Shown one piece after another: positions 1 to 7,352 of a stretch of 16,995 nt of DNA. A model generated the notes under the pieces. That model saw only the letters and a list, made by a program, of their open reading frames with translations. It did not search any database and was not told the origin of the DNA. Source of the stretch: Desulfurococcales archaeon. Its GTDB lineage: Archaea; Thermoproteota; Thermoprotei_A; Sulfolobales; Acidilobaceae. Location of the stretch: NCBI GenBank assembly GCA_027012045.1, contig JALUZI010000234.1:1-16995 (forward strand). Direction: 5' to 3'. Within the stretch, counting starts at the first letter, position 1. Every line of letters begins with the position of its first letter. A program made the position numbers and the translations under genes.

Positions 1-391
1 CAGCTTCTATTAAGACGATTAGATCGGGTTTGAATACGTCTATTACATGCTTTGGAAGACCGGGCCAGTAGCCTACTATCGTCTTCACTACACTATGAGT
101 GTCCACGATGAGGAACCCGTTTTCACCTAGCTTTTCAGATGCATCCTTAATTATGTTCTTGGCAGCCAGCCTCTGCAGTTCCAGTTGGTCTCTAAGCTTT
201 AGTTTCCTAAGTTCGTCTCTATCCCGGGCTATACCCTCCTCTACAGCTGTCCTAGTCATGTATGTCCCGTAGTTGGCTATGAAGAGGTTTATCCCTTTCT
301 TCTTGGCTTCCTCCTCTACCATTTGGAGTACAGTGGTCTTCCCCACTCCAGGTATACCCGTTACTATTGCTACTCTAAACGGGTTTCTCAT
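1..391 (-). CDS. adkA: Archaeal adenylate kinase (AdkA), C-terminal part cut by window edge
   Basis: Translation of the reverse strand from ATG at 391 runs open to the window edge (130 complete codons). It begins MRNPFRVAIVTGIPGVGKTT, a P-loop (GIPGVGKTT, about residues 12-20) typical of the archaeal AdkA family, which interconverts AMP, ADP and ATP in the cytoplasm. Later segments TYMTRTAVEEGIARDRDELR and DTHSVVKTIVGYWPGLP fit the AMP-binding and lid-proximal parts of that family. The ATG overlaps the secY stop codon by one base (TGATG), so the two genes are translationally coupled; secY-adk pairing is common in archaea. The C-terminal third lies outside the window. Confidence 0.9.
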   Translation of the reverse strand, partial: MRNPFRVAIVTGIPGVGKTTVLQMVEEEAKKKGINLFIANYGTYMTRTAVEEGIARDRDELRKLKLRDQLELQRLAAKNIIKDASEKLGENGFLIVDTHSVVKTIVGYWPGLPKHVIDVFKPDLIVLIEA

Positions 392-1779
392 CACTCTTCA
401 CCCAGTATACGGCGTAGTAACGGGTATGTCTCTAATGCTCTCTCGTATGAGATCATGGTGTAGTACTGGTATATTATGCCTACTGCTAGTAGTATTCCTG
501 TACCGCTCCCGTAGGCTCCGAATATATCCGCTGTCACGGCTATTATGCCGACCAGGATAGAGCTCAATAGTGTTAATGGGTAGATGTATTTTGCAAGTAC
601 TTTCTCTATTATCTTGGGGTTCCTCCTCATACCAGGTATCTCCATTCCTGACTTTACGAGGTTCTCTGCTTGCTGGGACGGGTTGAGCCCAGCTATTTCG
701 ACCCACATGAACCCGAATAGTATTGATATCAATATCCATGAAACTGCGAATATAGTGGTTTTCAACGGGTCTGCCAGCGACATTAAGACTCCTCTAGGCG
801 GGCTTAGATAGTACACTGTATCCCTCAGCATCTTGCTCCATATCGAGTTCGGGTTCATAAGGTTAGTAGCTAGGTTACCGAGTAACTGGAGGTCGGCCAC
901 AGTTATACCGAGCAGGAGAACAGGTATGTTCGTCACATACATGAACTGCAGGGGGATCTTGCTCCTTATCCCCCTCATTCTCTGCGATGTAATAGGTATC
1001 TCGACACGCGTTGACTGCGTGTATACCAGAAGCAATATTATTCCTATAGTGAATATCAAACCAGTTAGGTCCGGGAACCCTCTAGGCCTCACTATTAGAT
1101 CCATGAATGGAGTCTTCAGCAGTGCTGGTATGAACCCGTAGTAGTTAGCTGTCCCGGGGACGAATCCTAGGAGGCTCCACATCATTGTTTCGGCTACTCC
1201 AGCTAGGATAAAGAGGCTTATAGCGCTCCCTATCCCCCATCCTTTCTGGAGCATCTCGTCCATTAATATGACTATAAACGTGGATAGGCTGAGTTCTATG
1301 ATTACAAGCGTTCTATCAAACCATGATGCGGTACACCCTGTTATCGGGTTACCGGCTCCTGGAGCCAGAGTCCAATACCTGCATCCGAGAACATACATGC
1401 TTGCCTCGAAGATGCCGAAGAGTACGGCCAGTGTTTTCTGGGCTGCTGTGAATGTTCTCTTATCATCCGGGTCGGTTAGATCCATGTCTATTATTTTGGC
1501 GCCTATCAGGACTTGGAGGATAAGGCCGGCGGTTACTATGGGTCCTATGCCGAGCTCCATTAGTGTACCGGCTTTCGAGGCGAAAATTATTCTCTGCAAG
1601 TCTATCTGAGTCTGTCCCTGTTTTGCTATTCCGTAGAGCGGTGTGTTAGCCATTATCAGGTATATCACGAGCACTATACCTGTCCATGCAAGTCTCCTAT
1701 AGAGAGAGGGTTTCTGGACAGGTTTTGATATAGTCGGTATGTAATTAGCCATTTTAGCTAATGCAGCCACAACACCCAT
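391..1779 (-). CDS. secY: Preprotein translocase subunit SecY (Sec61 alpha)
   Basis: The protein has 462 residues, normal for archaeal SecY, and is the channel of the Sec translocon in the cytoplasmic membrane. About ten hydrophobic segments are visible. The first is near residues 30-47, followed by an amphipathic plug/TM2 region (MELGIGPIVTAGLILQVLIG). The charged cytosolic loop between TM8 and TM9 (GMEIPGMRRNPKIIEKVLAK) and a short charged tail ending LLRRILGEE are typical. The ATG at 1779 has a GGTGG Shine-Dalgarno-like stretch about 10 bases upstream and a TATA box further up. Unlike the usual archaeal arrangement behind rpl15 in the spc ribosomal cluster, it stands alone here with adkA. 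Confidence 0.97.
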   Translation of the reverse strand: MGVVAALAKMANYIPTISKPVQKPSLYRRLAWTGIVLVIYLIMANTPLYGIAKQGQTQIDLQRIIFASKAGTLMELGIGPIVTAGLILQVLIGAKIIDMDLTDPDDKRTFTAAQKTLAVLFGIFEASMYVLGCRYWTLAPGAGNPITGCTASWFDRTLVIIELSLSTFIVILMDEMLQKGWGIGSAISLFILAGVAETMMWSLLGFVPGTANYYGFIPALLKTPFMDLIVRPRGFPDLTGLIFTIGIILLLVYTQSTRVEIPITSQRMRGIRSKIPLQFMYVTNIPVLLLGITVADLQLLGNLATNLMNPNSIWSKMLRDTVYYLSPPRGVLMSLADPLKTTIFAVSWILISILFGFMWVEIAGLNPSQQAENLVKSGMEIPGMRRNPKIIEKVLAKYIYPLTLLSSILVGIIAVTADIFGAYGSGTGILLAVGIIYQYYTMISYERALETYPLLRRILGEE

Positions 1780-1834
1780 TAAACATCCACCTTACTGCCC
1801 TGGTCCGCCTATTGTTTGAAGGCTATCTGACCCA

Positions 1835-1845
1835 GCATAAAAAGG
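1835..1845 (-). promoter_or_regulatory. TATA box of the secY-adkA operon
   Basis: The reverse strand reads CCTTTTTATGC in the 83-base gap between the MetRS-beta stop and the secY ATG. Counting about 26 bases downstream puts the start of transcription near 1814, giving a leader of about 35 nt that contains the GGTGG ribosome-binding site. This suggests secY-adkA is transcribed separately from the upstream genes. Confidence 0.5.
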
Positions 1846-1862
1846 ATATCCCAGTTTGATGT

Positions 1863-2207
1863 TCAACATATCTTCTCTCCGGGTTTTACTTCTTCGCTAA
1901 CCGTTAGGAGTACTGGTTTAGTATCATCCGTGCAACCGGCGGCCAATAGCATGCCCTGGCTGACGAGTCCCGCCATTCTCTTTGGCTTCAGGTTAGCAAC
2001 AACAATAACGTATTTTCCCATGAAGTCTTCGGGTTTGTACCACTTAGCCAGTCCTGCAAGGATCTGCCTTTTCTCGTCTCCTAGGTCAACTATGAGCCTG
2101 ATGAGTTTCCTAGAGTTAGGTACAGGTTCCGCCTCAACTACTTTACCGACTCTGAGATCTATTTTCGAGAAGTCTGTATAATCTATTGTTTCGTCCACCA
2201 GGATCAC
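1863..2207 (-). CDS. Methionyl-tRNA synthetase beta subunit / tRNA-binding OB-fold protein
   Basis: This 114-residue protein is a stand-alone OB-fold tRNA-binding domain of the MetRS C-terminal/CsaA/EMAP family. Seen: DFSKIDLRVGKVVEAEPVPN near the N-terminus, KRQILAGLAKWYKPEDFMGK in the middle, and VVANLKPKRMAGLVSQGMLLAA, the family's hallmark. In many archaea this domain is a separate gene that binds tRNA non-specifically and helps the catalytic MetRS subunit. The listed start is a GTG that overlaps the upstream peptidase stop by four bases (GTGA). An alternative GTG three codons later (2198) has a better-placed GGTGAT Shine-Dalgarno-like sequence. Either way it is coupled to the peptidase gene. 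Confidence 0.92.
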   Translation of the reverse strand: MILVDETIDYTDFSKIDLRVGKVVEAEPVPNSRKLIRLIVDLGDEKRQILAGLAKWYKPEDFMGKYVIVVANLKPKRMAGLVSQGMLLAAGCTDDTKPVLLTVSEEVKPGEKIC

Positions 2208-3931
2208 CTTACTATTCTGAGAATGTTCATCTTCTCCAGTTCTCTAATAAAATCTTTGACCACGCACAGGTCTGTACTGTCTTTAAGTCCATAGTAGCCT
2301 TTAAGATACTCCTCTATCTCAGTTCCTCTAAATCCATTGTTAGCTAACCTGTAGAACTCAACAAGAAGAGTTCTTATCTTCGGGTCGTACCACTTATCCG
2401 CCAAATCAACATTGAGTTTCTCTACTATCCACCCGGGCGGATACTTATGGATCGGTGCATAGGACTCGTCTCCAAAGCACTTGTCTGCGTCATATTTCGT
2501 GTTTAAGTAGAGCAGAGACTCAACTAATATCTTCATTCTATGCAATTGTTCCTCCATGAAAGACTTTATGCTTGCCGAGTAACCTTCCACCTTTACCAGG
2601 CTAAGCCTTGTTTGGAAAGCCCTTATACCAGGCAATATTTGCCCCTGGTCCCCTCCATATATCCTGGTTAGAACTCTGAACACATACCTCCAAGCCATAC
2701 TTGAATACCTTTCTGCATCCTCTTCCTTCATATTAGAAATGAATTTCACGGTCTCAAGGGTTACTCTCCCCACGGCCTCCAGCATAAAAGGAGAGATCTT
2801 GTCAGGTGAATCTTCATTAGTATGGTAGAACCTATCAGGCCATTGGTTCAGCATGATAGCCGGTATACCGTATGATGAGAGTGCATCGTGGTCACTGCCA
2901 AACTCGAATACAGCACCGTTTACTATTGGAGCCTTGGGTACACTAGAGTAACCTGCCCACGACTTATTGGAGGAGAACTCTTTTTCTAGGAAATAACTTG
3001 CAACCGACTCCTCAAGTCCTGGCCTCGAAGGGCTTGTTTCGATAAGATTTAGAGATCCACCGTTAATAGCAGGGTCTCCCCCCACCATGTCTAGATTTAC
3101 GGCGAACAATGCCTTCCCCGGATCAAGGAACCGGTCTTCCAGAGCGTAAAACGTCCCTAAATACTCTGGAACCCAGAACAATTTGATTCCGAATCTAGGA
3201 TGCCACCCTTCTTTCTCTAGTGATGCCAGCTTACTAGCTATCCATAACAGTGTTGCAGCTCCACTTGCATTATCGTTCGCCCCCGGCTGAGGGTGGCATA
3301 AGTGAGATATACCCACAACATACTCGTCTAGCTTGCCGTATACCCCGGCTCTAATAATAGGGATTGAATGCTCGCGGGTATCTATATCGGCGAATAACTC
3401 TACTTTACTGTTCTTCCTAATTATCCGTTGCGCCAATAATCTAGACACAGTGAAGACAGGGATATCCAGTTTTTTCGAGAGGAAGACGGGGATTCTTATG
3501 TATGGAAAACCGCTCGGCGTTCTATTCTCGTTATCGACATAATACAATAGGGCGTCAAACGTGTTTAACTGATCCCCGCATTCCTTGTAGAGAACCACTG
3601 GATTTTTGGATGTCAATAGAACACCCTTTCCACTACATTTTCCAGTTGTAACATCAGCTTCTATAACGTTCCCCCTAGTACCATGAGAGTATGCAGCCAG
3701 TAACGTTGCTATACTATTAAATTCCCACTTGGCGTCTCTCCACTTAATCCAAGCATTCTTTACAGTCCAACCAGGAGGCCTACTATAGTAAACGGTGTCT
3801 CCTAGATTTATGAACTCCACCTCTAGGCCGGTGTCCCTCAGCTGATCTATAATATATTCCGATGCGTCTCTGTAGCCTTTAGATCCCGGAATTCTGTGGA
3901 ACCGGCTTATCTCATAAACAGTGTCATGAAT
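2204..3931 (-). CDS. M28-type (DUF4910-like) zinc aminopeptidase with C-terminal winged helix
   Basis: Putative co-catalytic zinc peptidase of about 575 residues. Motifs seen in order: SHLCHPQPGANDNASGAA (His and Asp ligands), FWVPEYLGT (acidic ligand/base region), VNLDMVGGD (Asp ligand), and FGSDHDALSSYGIPAIMLNQ followed by HTNEDSPDKI (last His ligand). The last 70 or so residues (from about LADKWYDPKI) look like a winged helix, as in DUF4910 proteins. The first standard start is a GTG at 3820. However, the frame stays open upstream for more than 37 codons and encodes HDTVYEISRFHRIPGSKG, the typical M28 N-terminal helix. I therefore extend it to an ATT at 3931, which has AGAAGGA six bases upstream. 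No ATG, GTG or TTG exists there, so a rare start, a frameshift or a sequence error are all possible. Substrate is unknown. The 3' end is coupled to the MetRS-beta gene. Confidence 0.82.
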   Translation of the reverse strand: MHDTVYEISRFHRIPGSKGYRDASEYIIDQLRDTGLEVEFINLGDTVYYSRPPGWTVKNAWIKWRDAKWEFNSIATLLAAYSHGTRGNVIEADVTTGKCSGKGVLLTSKNPVVLYKECGDQLNTFDALLYYVDNENRTPSGFPYIRIPVFLSKKLDIPVFTVSRLLAQRIIRKNSKVELFADIDTREHSIPIIRAGVYGKLDEYVVGISHLCHPQPGANDNASGAATLLWIASKLASLEKEGWHPRFGIKLFWVPEYLGTFYALEDRFLDPGKALFAVNLDMVGGDPAINGGSLNLIETSPSRPGLEESVASYFLEKEFSSNKSWAGYSSVPKAPIVNGAVFEFGSDHDALSSYGIPAIMLNQWPDRFYHTNEDSPDKISPFMLEAVGRVTLETVKFISNMKEEDAERYSSMAWRYVFRVLTRIYGGDQGQILPGIRAFQTRLSLVKVEGYSASIKSFMEEQLHRMKILVESLLYLNTKYDADKCFGDESYAPIHKYPPGWIVEKLNVDLADKWYDPKIRTLLVEFYRLANNGFRGTEIEEYLKGYYGLKDSTDLCVVKDFIRELEKMNILRIVR

Positions 3932-3991
3932 TTTTATTCCTTCTAATTAGACCACCCTGATAGTAAGGTAGTGCAGTCGCAGGCAACATAA

Positions 3992-3999
3992 CTTTATAC
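3992..3999. promoter_or_regulatory. Shared, two-way TATA box between the peptidase gene and the C/D RNA
   Basis: The sequence CTTTATAC reads TTTATA on the plus strand and TATAAA on the minus strand. On plus, its centre is about 26 bases before the presumed 5' end of the C/D RNA near 4022. On minus, the predicted transcription start near 3970 leaves a leader of roughly 35-40 nt before the peptidase frame. One element could thus serve both genes. Basis is spacing and consensus only. Confidence 0.5.
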
Positions 4000-4019
4000 T
4001 CTAAAACCTGATAACGAGA

Positions 4020-4080
4020 TAAACCGGGATGAAGAGCCCAGTAAGTCTGAGAAGTGAGGACACCTGTCTCAGCTGACCCC
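4020..4080 (+). ncRNA. Box C/D sRNA (2'-O-methylation guide RNA), double guide
   Basis: The plus strand shows all four boxes in order and at canonical spacing. Box C is GGGATGA (4026-4032), D' is CTGA (4047-4050), C' is GTGAGGA (4054-4060) and D is CTGA (4073-4076). The D'-C' spacer is 3 nt and the guides are 14 nt (AGAGCCCAGTAAGT) and 12 nt (CACCTGTCTCAG). GGG at the 5' side can pair with CCC just after box D. A TATA box sits about 26 bases upstream. Such RNAs work with L7Ae, Nop5 and fibrillarin to direct ribose methylation opposite the fifth guide base from D or D'. The implied targets are ACUUACUGGGCUCU and CUGAGACAGGUG; both resemble conserved 16S rRNA stretches, but I could not verify this against this organism's rRNA. 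C and C' each carry one mismatch to RUGAUGA. Confidence 0.72.
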
Positions 4081-4088
4081 TATATCTA

Positions 4089-4102
4089 TCCAGTAAAACT
4101 GG
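4089..4102. repeat. Small inverted repeat after the GlmU-like gene
   Basis: TCCAGT and ACTGGG flank AAA, forming a 6-base-pair stem (one G-U type pair depending on strand). It lies 5 bases beyond the stop of the GlmU-like gene and 13 bases after box D of the C/D RNA. It might mark the 3' ends of the two convergent transcripts. It is too short to be sure and lacks a T tract. Confidence 0.25.
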
Positions 4103-4106
4103 GAAG

Positions 4107-5261
4107 TTAGCTCTGGTTTTCACACTCTATTATCTCGCCAGGAGAAACCAGTGTCAGCGGGTCTATACGGCATTTCGGCTCGATGATTGAACCGAGCTTG
4201 GGCTTCTTATGCCGGTAGAAGACTTTGTCCCTGATTCTAGGAGGAAGTTCTTTGATGAACGAACTCCTGAAAACAACATACTCCCCAACATCGCTGTTCT
4301 CACCTATAATCGTGTCGGCCGCTATGACGCCGGTCCCCGTTCTCGTTTGCTTCATTACTATGGATCTTTTGACCTCGTTCCTAGAGCCTATTATAGTATT
4401 CCTCTCTATTATCGTATAGGGCCTAATATAACTGGCGAACCCTATGAAGCTGTTGTCCCCAATATAAGCCGGCCCTTGTATGTACACATTCTCATCTATA
4501 TACACGTTCTCCCCAATGTAAACGGGGCCTTTTATTATGGAAGTGTGGGACACGACGGATCCTCTTCCAATACTAACCATATTGTTTAGCTCGCTGTTAA
4601 GCAGAAGCGCCCCAGCCTCTAGTAGGTCCCAGGGATACCCGATTTCAACCCATTCTCCACTCCATATGTACCCCCCGAGTTTCCCTGTTTTGGCCAGGAT
4701 GTTTATTCCCTGAACGAAACCCTCATTGACCAGTGTTTCCAACCCTCTATAGTTGAGTACTAGAGTTCCCGCGAATACATACCCGCTTTTACTAGTTTCC
4801 TTCTGAAACCTCGTCACTTTATCCCCTTCTAGATGCACCGCCCCGTACGTTTCTAAGCCAGAGACTATGGGGGTTATAACAATGGTGTTGGGATAGCTAG
4901 ACTCTGAGTGGTGCTGAAGTGACATACGAACTATGTTTTTGGGAGAGGCAACGAACCCGGTGAAACCTATAACATACGGCCCGCTGTCTTCTTTACTTTT
5001 TATTGAATCGTATGCCGCTTTTAGAGCGTCGTCTTCACCCAGCCCTTCCTGGTGAACCAGTTTAACCCCTTTCCTTTTGTACTGCGAATAATCTTCTTTT
5101 CTGCCCACTACAATAATATCCCTAATACCGGCATCCAAGAAATAATCGACCGTGTAATCGATGAGTGTTTTCCCCAGTAGTTCTATGAACGGTTTCCTCT
5201 TATACTTGGTCAATGGCAGGAGTCTTTTCCCGTACCCCCCTGCTAATACTATTCCAATCAA
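4107..5261 (-). CDS. GlmU-like sugar nucleotidyltransferase / left-handed beta-helix protein (possibly catalytically altered)
   Basis: Two-domain protein of about 384 residues. The N-terminal half is a nucleotidyltransferase fold: IVLAGGYGKRLLPLTKYKRK matches the LAGGxGTRLxPLT...KP signature. The C-terminal half has hexapeptide repeats (PVYIGENVYIDENVYIQGPA, NTIIGSRNEVKRSIV, DTIIGENSDVG) forming a left-handed beta-helix as in GlmU. It directly follows glmS, suggesting UDP-GlcNAc-type synthesis. Oddities, numbered from the upstream GTG at 5270: the metal-binding Asp of the usual GD motif is Phe106 (FTGF), the GTADAL-type motif reads GEDDAL, the EKP motif reads QKE, and the second metal site has Glu209 (WVEIGYPWDLLEA). 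I chose TTG at 5261 because GGTGG lies five bases upstream and it puts LAGG near the N-terminus. The GTG abuts the glmS stop without a ribosome-binding site. Confidence 0.85.
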   Translation of the reverse strand: MIGIVLAGGYGKRLLPLTKYKRKPFIELLGKTLIDYTVDYFLDAGIRDIIVVGRKEDYSQYKRKGVKLVHQEGLGEDDALKAAYDSIKSKEDSGPYVIGFTGFVASPKNIVRMSLQHHSESSYPNTIVITPIVSGLETYGAVHLEGDKVTRFQKETSKSGYVFAGTLVLNYRGLETLVNEGFVQGINILAKTGKLGGYIWSGEWVEIGYPWDLLEAGALLLNSELNNMVSIGRGSVVSHTSIIKGPVYIGENVYIDENVYIQGPAYIGDNSFIGFASYIRPYTIIERNTIIGSRNEVKRSIVMKQTRTGTGVIAADTIIGENSDVGEYVVFRSSFIKELPPRIRDKVFYRHKKPKLGSIIEPKCRIDPLTLVSPGEIIECENQS

Positions 5262-5270
5262 AACGACCAC

Positions 5271-7121
5271 CTACTCTACAGTAACGGTTTTAGCTAGATT
5301 GCGAGGTTTATCAGGGTCATATCCTTTCTCGACGGCGATGTAGTATGAGAGTAGCTGATACGCCGGTATATGAGCATAGGGTTCGAGGATTTCGTTGTCA
5401 TATATTGGTACCGGGATTACCCTCGCGTCTCTGATACTGTCTCTAATAGCCTCCTGGTCGGGTGTGGATACGTATATCTCGCCGTCCCTGGAATGCATTT
5501 CCTTCATGTTACCCACCAGTTCAGCCCTGTGGTTTAACGTGTAAAGGAAAAACACGGGAAACCCCTTCTCGACCAGGGCAATCGGTCCATGCTTACTTTC
5601 ACCAGCCGGATATGCCTCGGCGTGGATATAATCTATTTCCTTTACTTTAAGAGCAGCTTCCAGCGCTAGTATAGACCCTAGTCCTCTTCCGAGGATATAC
5701 ATGCTCTTCTTATATTTGAGATCTTTAGAATACATTTTAGCGAACGGTTCACTATAGCGTATCGAGGACTCCGTCAGCTGTGGGGCATAAGAGAGTTTCT
5801 CTATGAGATCCCTGTATTCACTACTGGTCAAGCGCCCTGACTTGTAGCCATATTGGATCGCTATATAGGACAATGTTATTACCTGTGTTAGATAAGTCTT
5901 AGTCGCTGCCACACCTATTTCAGGCCCGGCCCTCATGTATATAGCGAAGTCGCTTTCCCGGGGAATAGCACTTTCTAGAACGTTTGATACTGCTATTACT
6001 TTCCCACCGGTTATTTTGAATGATCTCACAGCAGTTAAAGTGTCAATGGTTTCACCACTCTGGCTTATGGCGATTAAAACATCATTTTCCCCTACTTCCT
6101 CTGTCACTTGCATGTACTCCGAGGAGATGAATGGAAGAGAAGCTCTTCCCCCTATCTTAGATAAGAAATATTTGAATACAAGGCCTGCATGGAAACTTGT
6201 CCCTGCCCCAGTTATGTAGACCTTATCCGACTCTACTAGCCTCTCAACTATGTACTCTAGATTAGGGTCTGACTGTAAACCGTAGAAAGTCTCTCTAAGA
6301 GCTAAAGGTTGTTCGTAAATTTCTTTTAGCATAAAGTGGGGATACCCTGCTTTAGACACGTTCTCGATACTCCAGTCGACGGTTTTGATCCTAGCCTTAT
6401 AGTCTACAAGTTCATCCCCGTATTTGATCACAATTTTATCAGGTGAAATCCACCCGTACTCACCGTCTTTCAACGGAATAATAGTACTCGTATATTCAAG
6501 GAGCGCAGGTATATCGCTTGCCACTAGATTAACCCTATTACCCACACCTATAATCAGTGGGCTGAGCTTCTTCGCGAAATAGATCCTTTCACCATCTCTA
6601 CTATAGAGTATTGCAAGGGCATAGCTACCCTCAAGCTCTTCTAGGACCTCCTTTAAAGCTGTTAGAAACGTTTTCCGGTTGTGATCTGAAAGCTTGTCCT
6701 CTAGGAGATGCGCTATAACTTCTGTATCAGTATCGCTTTTAAACACATGCCCTTTCCCCGCAAGTTTCTTCTTGATTTCACTGAAGTTCTTGATTATCCC
6801 ATTGTGAACTAGGGCAATTGAACCCTCGCAATCCTTGTGGGGATGAGCATTCGTATCGTTAGGCACGCCGTGGGTAGCCCATCGTGTATGCCCAATGCCT
6901 GTTAAACCCGTTATTTCGTCGAACTTAAGTTTATCCGATACCTCGTCTATCTTCCCCTTACCCTTCCTCACAACAATGTTCCCATCAGATATTACGGCTA
7001 TACCTACACTATCATAGCCCCTGTACTCCAGCATCTTGAGGAGTTCTCTTAGCACTCTCCCTATTGTTTTCCCTTGGAAGACACTACTATCAGCCGCGGT
7101 TACGCCGACTATACCACACAT
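5271..7121 (-). CDS. glmS: Glutamine-fructose-6-phosphate aminotransferase (isomerizing)
   Basis: Makes glucosamine-6-phosphate from fructose-6-phosphate and glutamine, the first step to UDP-GlcNAc. The length of 616 residues is normal. I start at ATG 7121, six codons inside the longest open frame, because the protein must begin MCGIVG: after Met removal Cys is the N-terminal nucleophile of the class II glutaminase. GAGGT sits upstream of that ATG. Glutaminase motifs YRGYDSVGIAV, HTRWATHG, NGIIKNFSEI and SDTDTEVIAHL follow. Two SIS domains follow, the first with VYITGAGTSFHAG, SQSGETIDT and GVAATKTYLTQ, the second with YILGRGLGSILALEAALKVK and AEAYPAGESKHGPIAL. The end PRNLAKTVTVE is the conserved C-terminus. 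First gene of an operon with the GlmU-like gene, whose start is at or just after this stop. Confidence 0.97.
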   Translation of the reverse strand: MCGIVGVTAADSSVFQGKTIGRVLRELLKMLEYRGYDSVGIAVISDGNIVVRKGKGKIDEVSDKLKFDEITGLTGIGHTRWATHGVPNDTNAHPHKDCEGSIALVHNGIIKNFSEIKKKLAGKGHVFKSDTDTEVIAHLLEDKLSDHNRKTFLTALKEVLEELEGSYALAILYSRDGERIYFAKKLSPLIIGVGNRVNLVASDIPALLEYTSTIIPLKDGEYGWISPDKIVIKYGDELVDYKARIKTVDWSIENVSKAGYPHFMLKEIYEQPLALRETFYGLQSDPNLEYIVERLVESDKVYITGAGTSFHAGLVFKYFLSKIGGRASLPFISSEYMQVTEEVGENDVLIAISQSGETIDTLTAVRSFKITGGKVIAVSNVLESAIPRESDFAIYMRAGPEIGVAATKTYLTQVITLSYIAIQYGYKSGRLTSSEYRDLIEKLSYAPQLTESSIRYSEPFAKMYSKDLKYKKSMYILGRGLGSILALEAALKVKEIDYIHAEAYPAGESKHGPIALVEKGFPVFFLYTLNHRAELVGNMKEMHSRDGEIYVSTPDQEAIRDSIRDARVIPVPIYDNEILEPYAHIPAYQLLSYYIAVEKGYDPDKPRNLAKTVTVE

Positions 7122-7206
7122 ATCGTGAACCTCTATCAATTAGCATTCGTATATGGTTTCATTCTAATTTTACATATACCTAAAGTTTAGTCTTACATGT
7201 TTTAAA

Positions 7207-7216
7207 ATTATATAAG
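7207..7216 (-). promoter_or_regulatory. Candidate TATA box for glmS
   Basis: The reverse strand reads CTTATATAAT, followed by a long A/T-rich run. It predicts transcription from near 7185 and a leader of about 65 nt. A second weaker candidate (GGTATATGTAA, around 7166-7176) would give a leader of about 25 nt. If neither is used, glmS would be transcribed from the promoter above the structured RNA at 7231-7324. Confidence 0.35.
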
Positions 7217-7230
7217 TACTCCACTACGGG

Positions 7231-7324
7231 GGGGCTCAGTGCTTTGGCCCTAATTCATCTTTTATCCAGTCATAGTCCACCCCGGTTAGACGGTTTACTA
7301 GGGTGGAACCTCCGTCATCGCCCC
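7231..7324 (-). ncRNA. Structured non-coding RNA candidate, box C/D-like, upstream of glmS
   Basis: On the minus strand the segment opens GGGGC-GATGA and closes CTGA-GCCCC, so a perfect 5-base-pair terminal stem brackets a C-like box (GCGATGA, 7321-7315) and a D box (CTGA, 7239-7236). A C'-like AAGATGA (7261-7255) and a weak D' (CTGG, 7269-7266) lie inside. Between C and D' a second inverted repeat, CCACCC/GGGTGG (7306-7301 with 7282-7277), forms a hairpin, and an alternative GACGG/CCGTC pairing is possible. A TATA-like TTATATTTT lies about 26-30 bases before the 5' end. At about 94 nt it is longer than normal archaeal C/D RNAs and the C'-D guide would be 15 nt. It could instead be a structured glmS leader. 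Function is not recognised. Confidence 0.35.
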
Positions 7325-7352
7325 AACATTAAATCCGCTGGTGACTGGAGTT

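Noticed and set aside
1268..1609. 113-codon plus-strand frame opposite secY, and a second 113-codon minus-strand frame at 398-739
   Set aside because: Both are shadows of the secY coding sequence, with no independent start signals or domain.
4209..4589. 126-codon plus-strand frame opposite the GlmU-like gene
   Set aside because: It is antisense to the hexapeptide repeats; repeating codon patterns in that domain keep the opposite frame open.
7228..7330. A tRNA gene or an H/ACA RNA on the plus strand of the structured element
   Set aside because: There is no T-loop GGTTCnAnnCC motif or 7-base acceptor pattern for a tRNA. An AACATT follows the stem on plus, as an ACA box would, but no guide pocket or kink-turn stem of normal size could be drawn.
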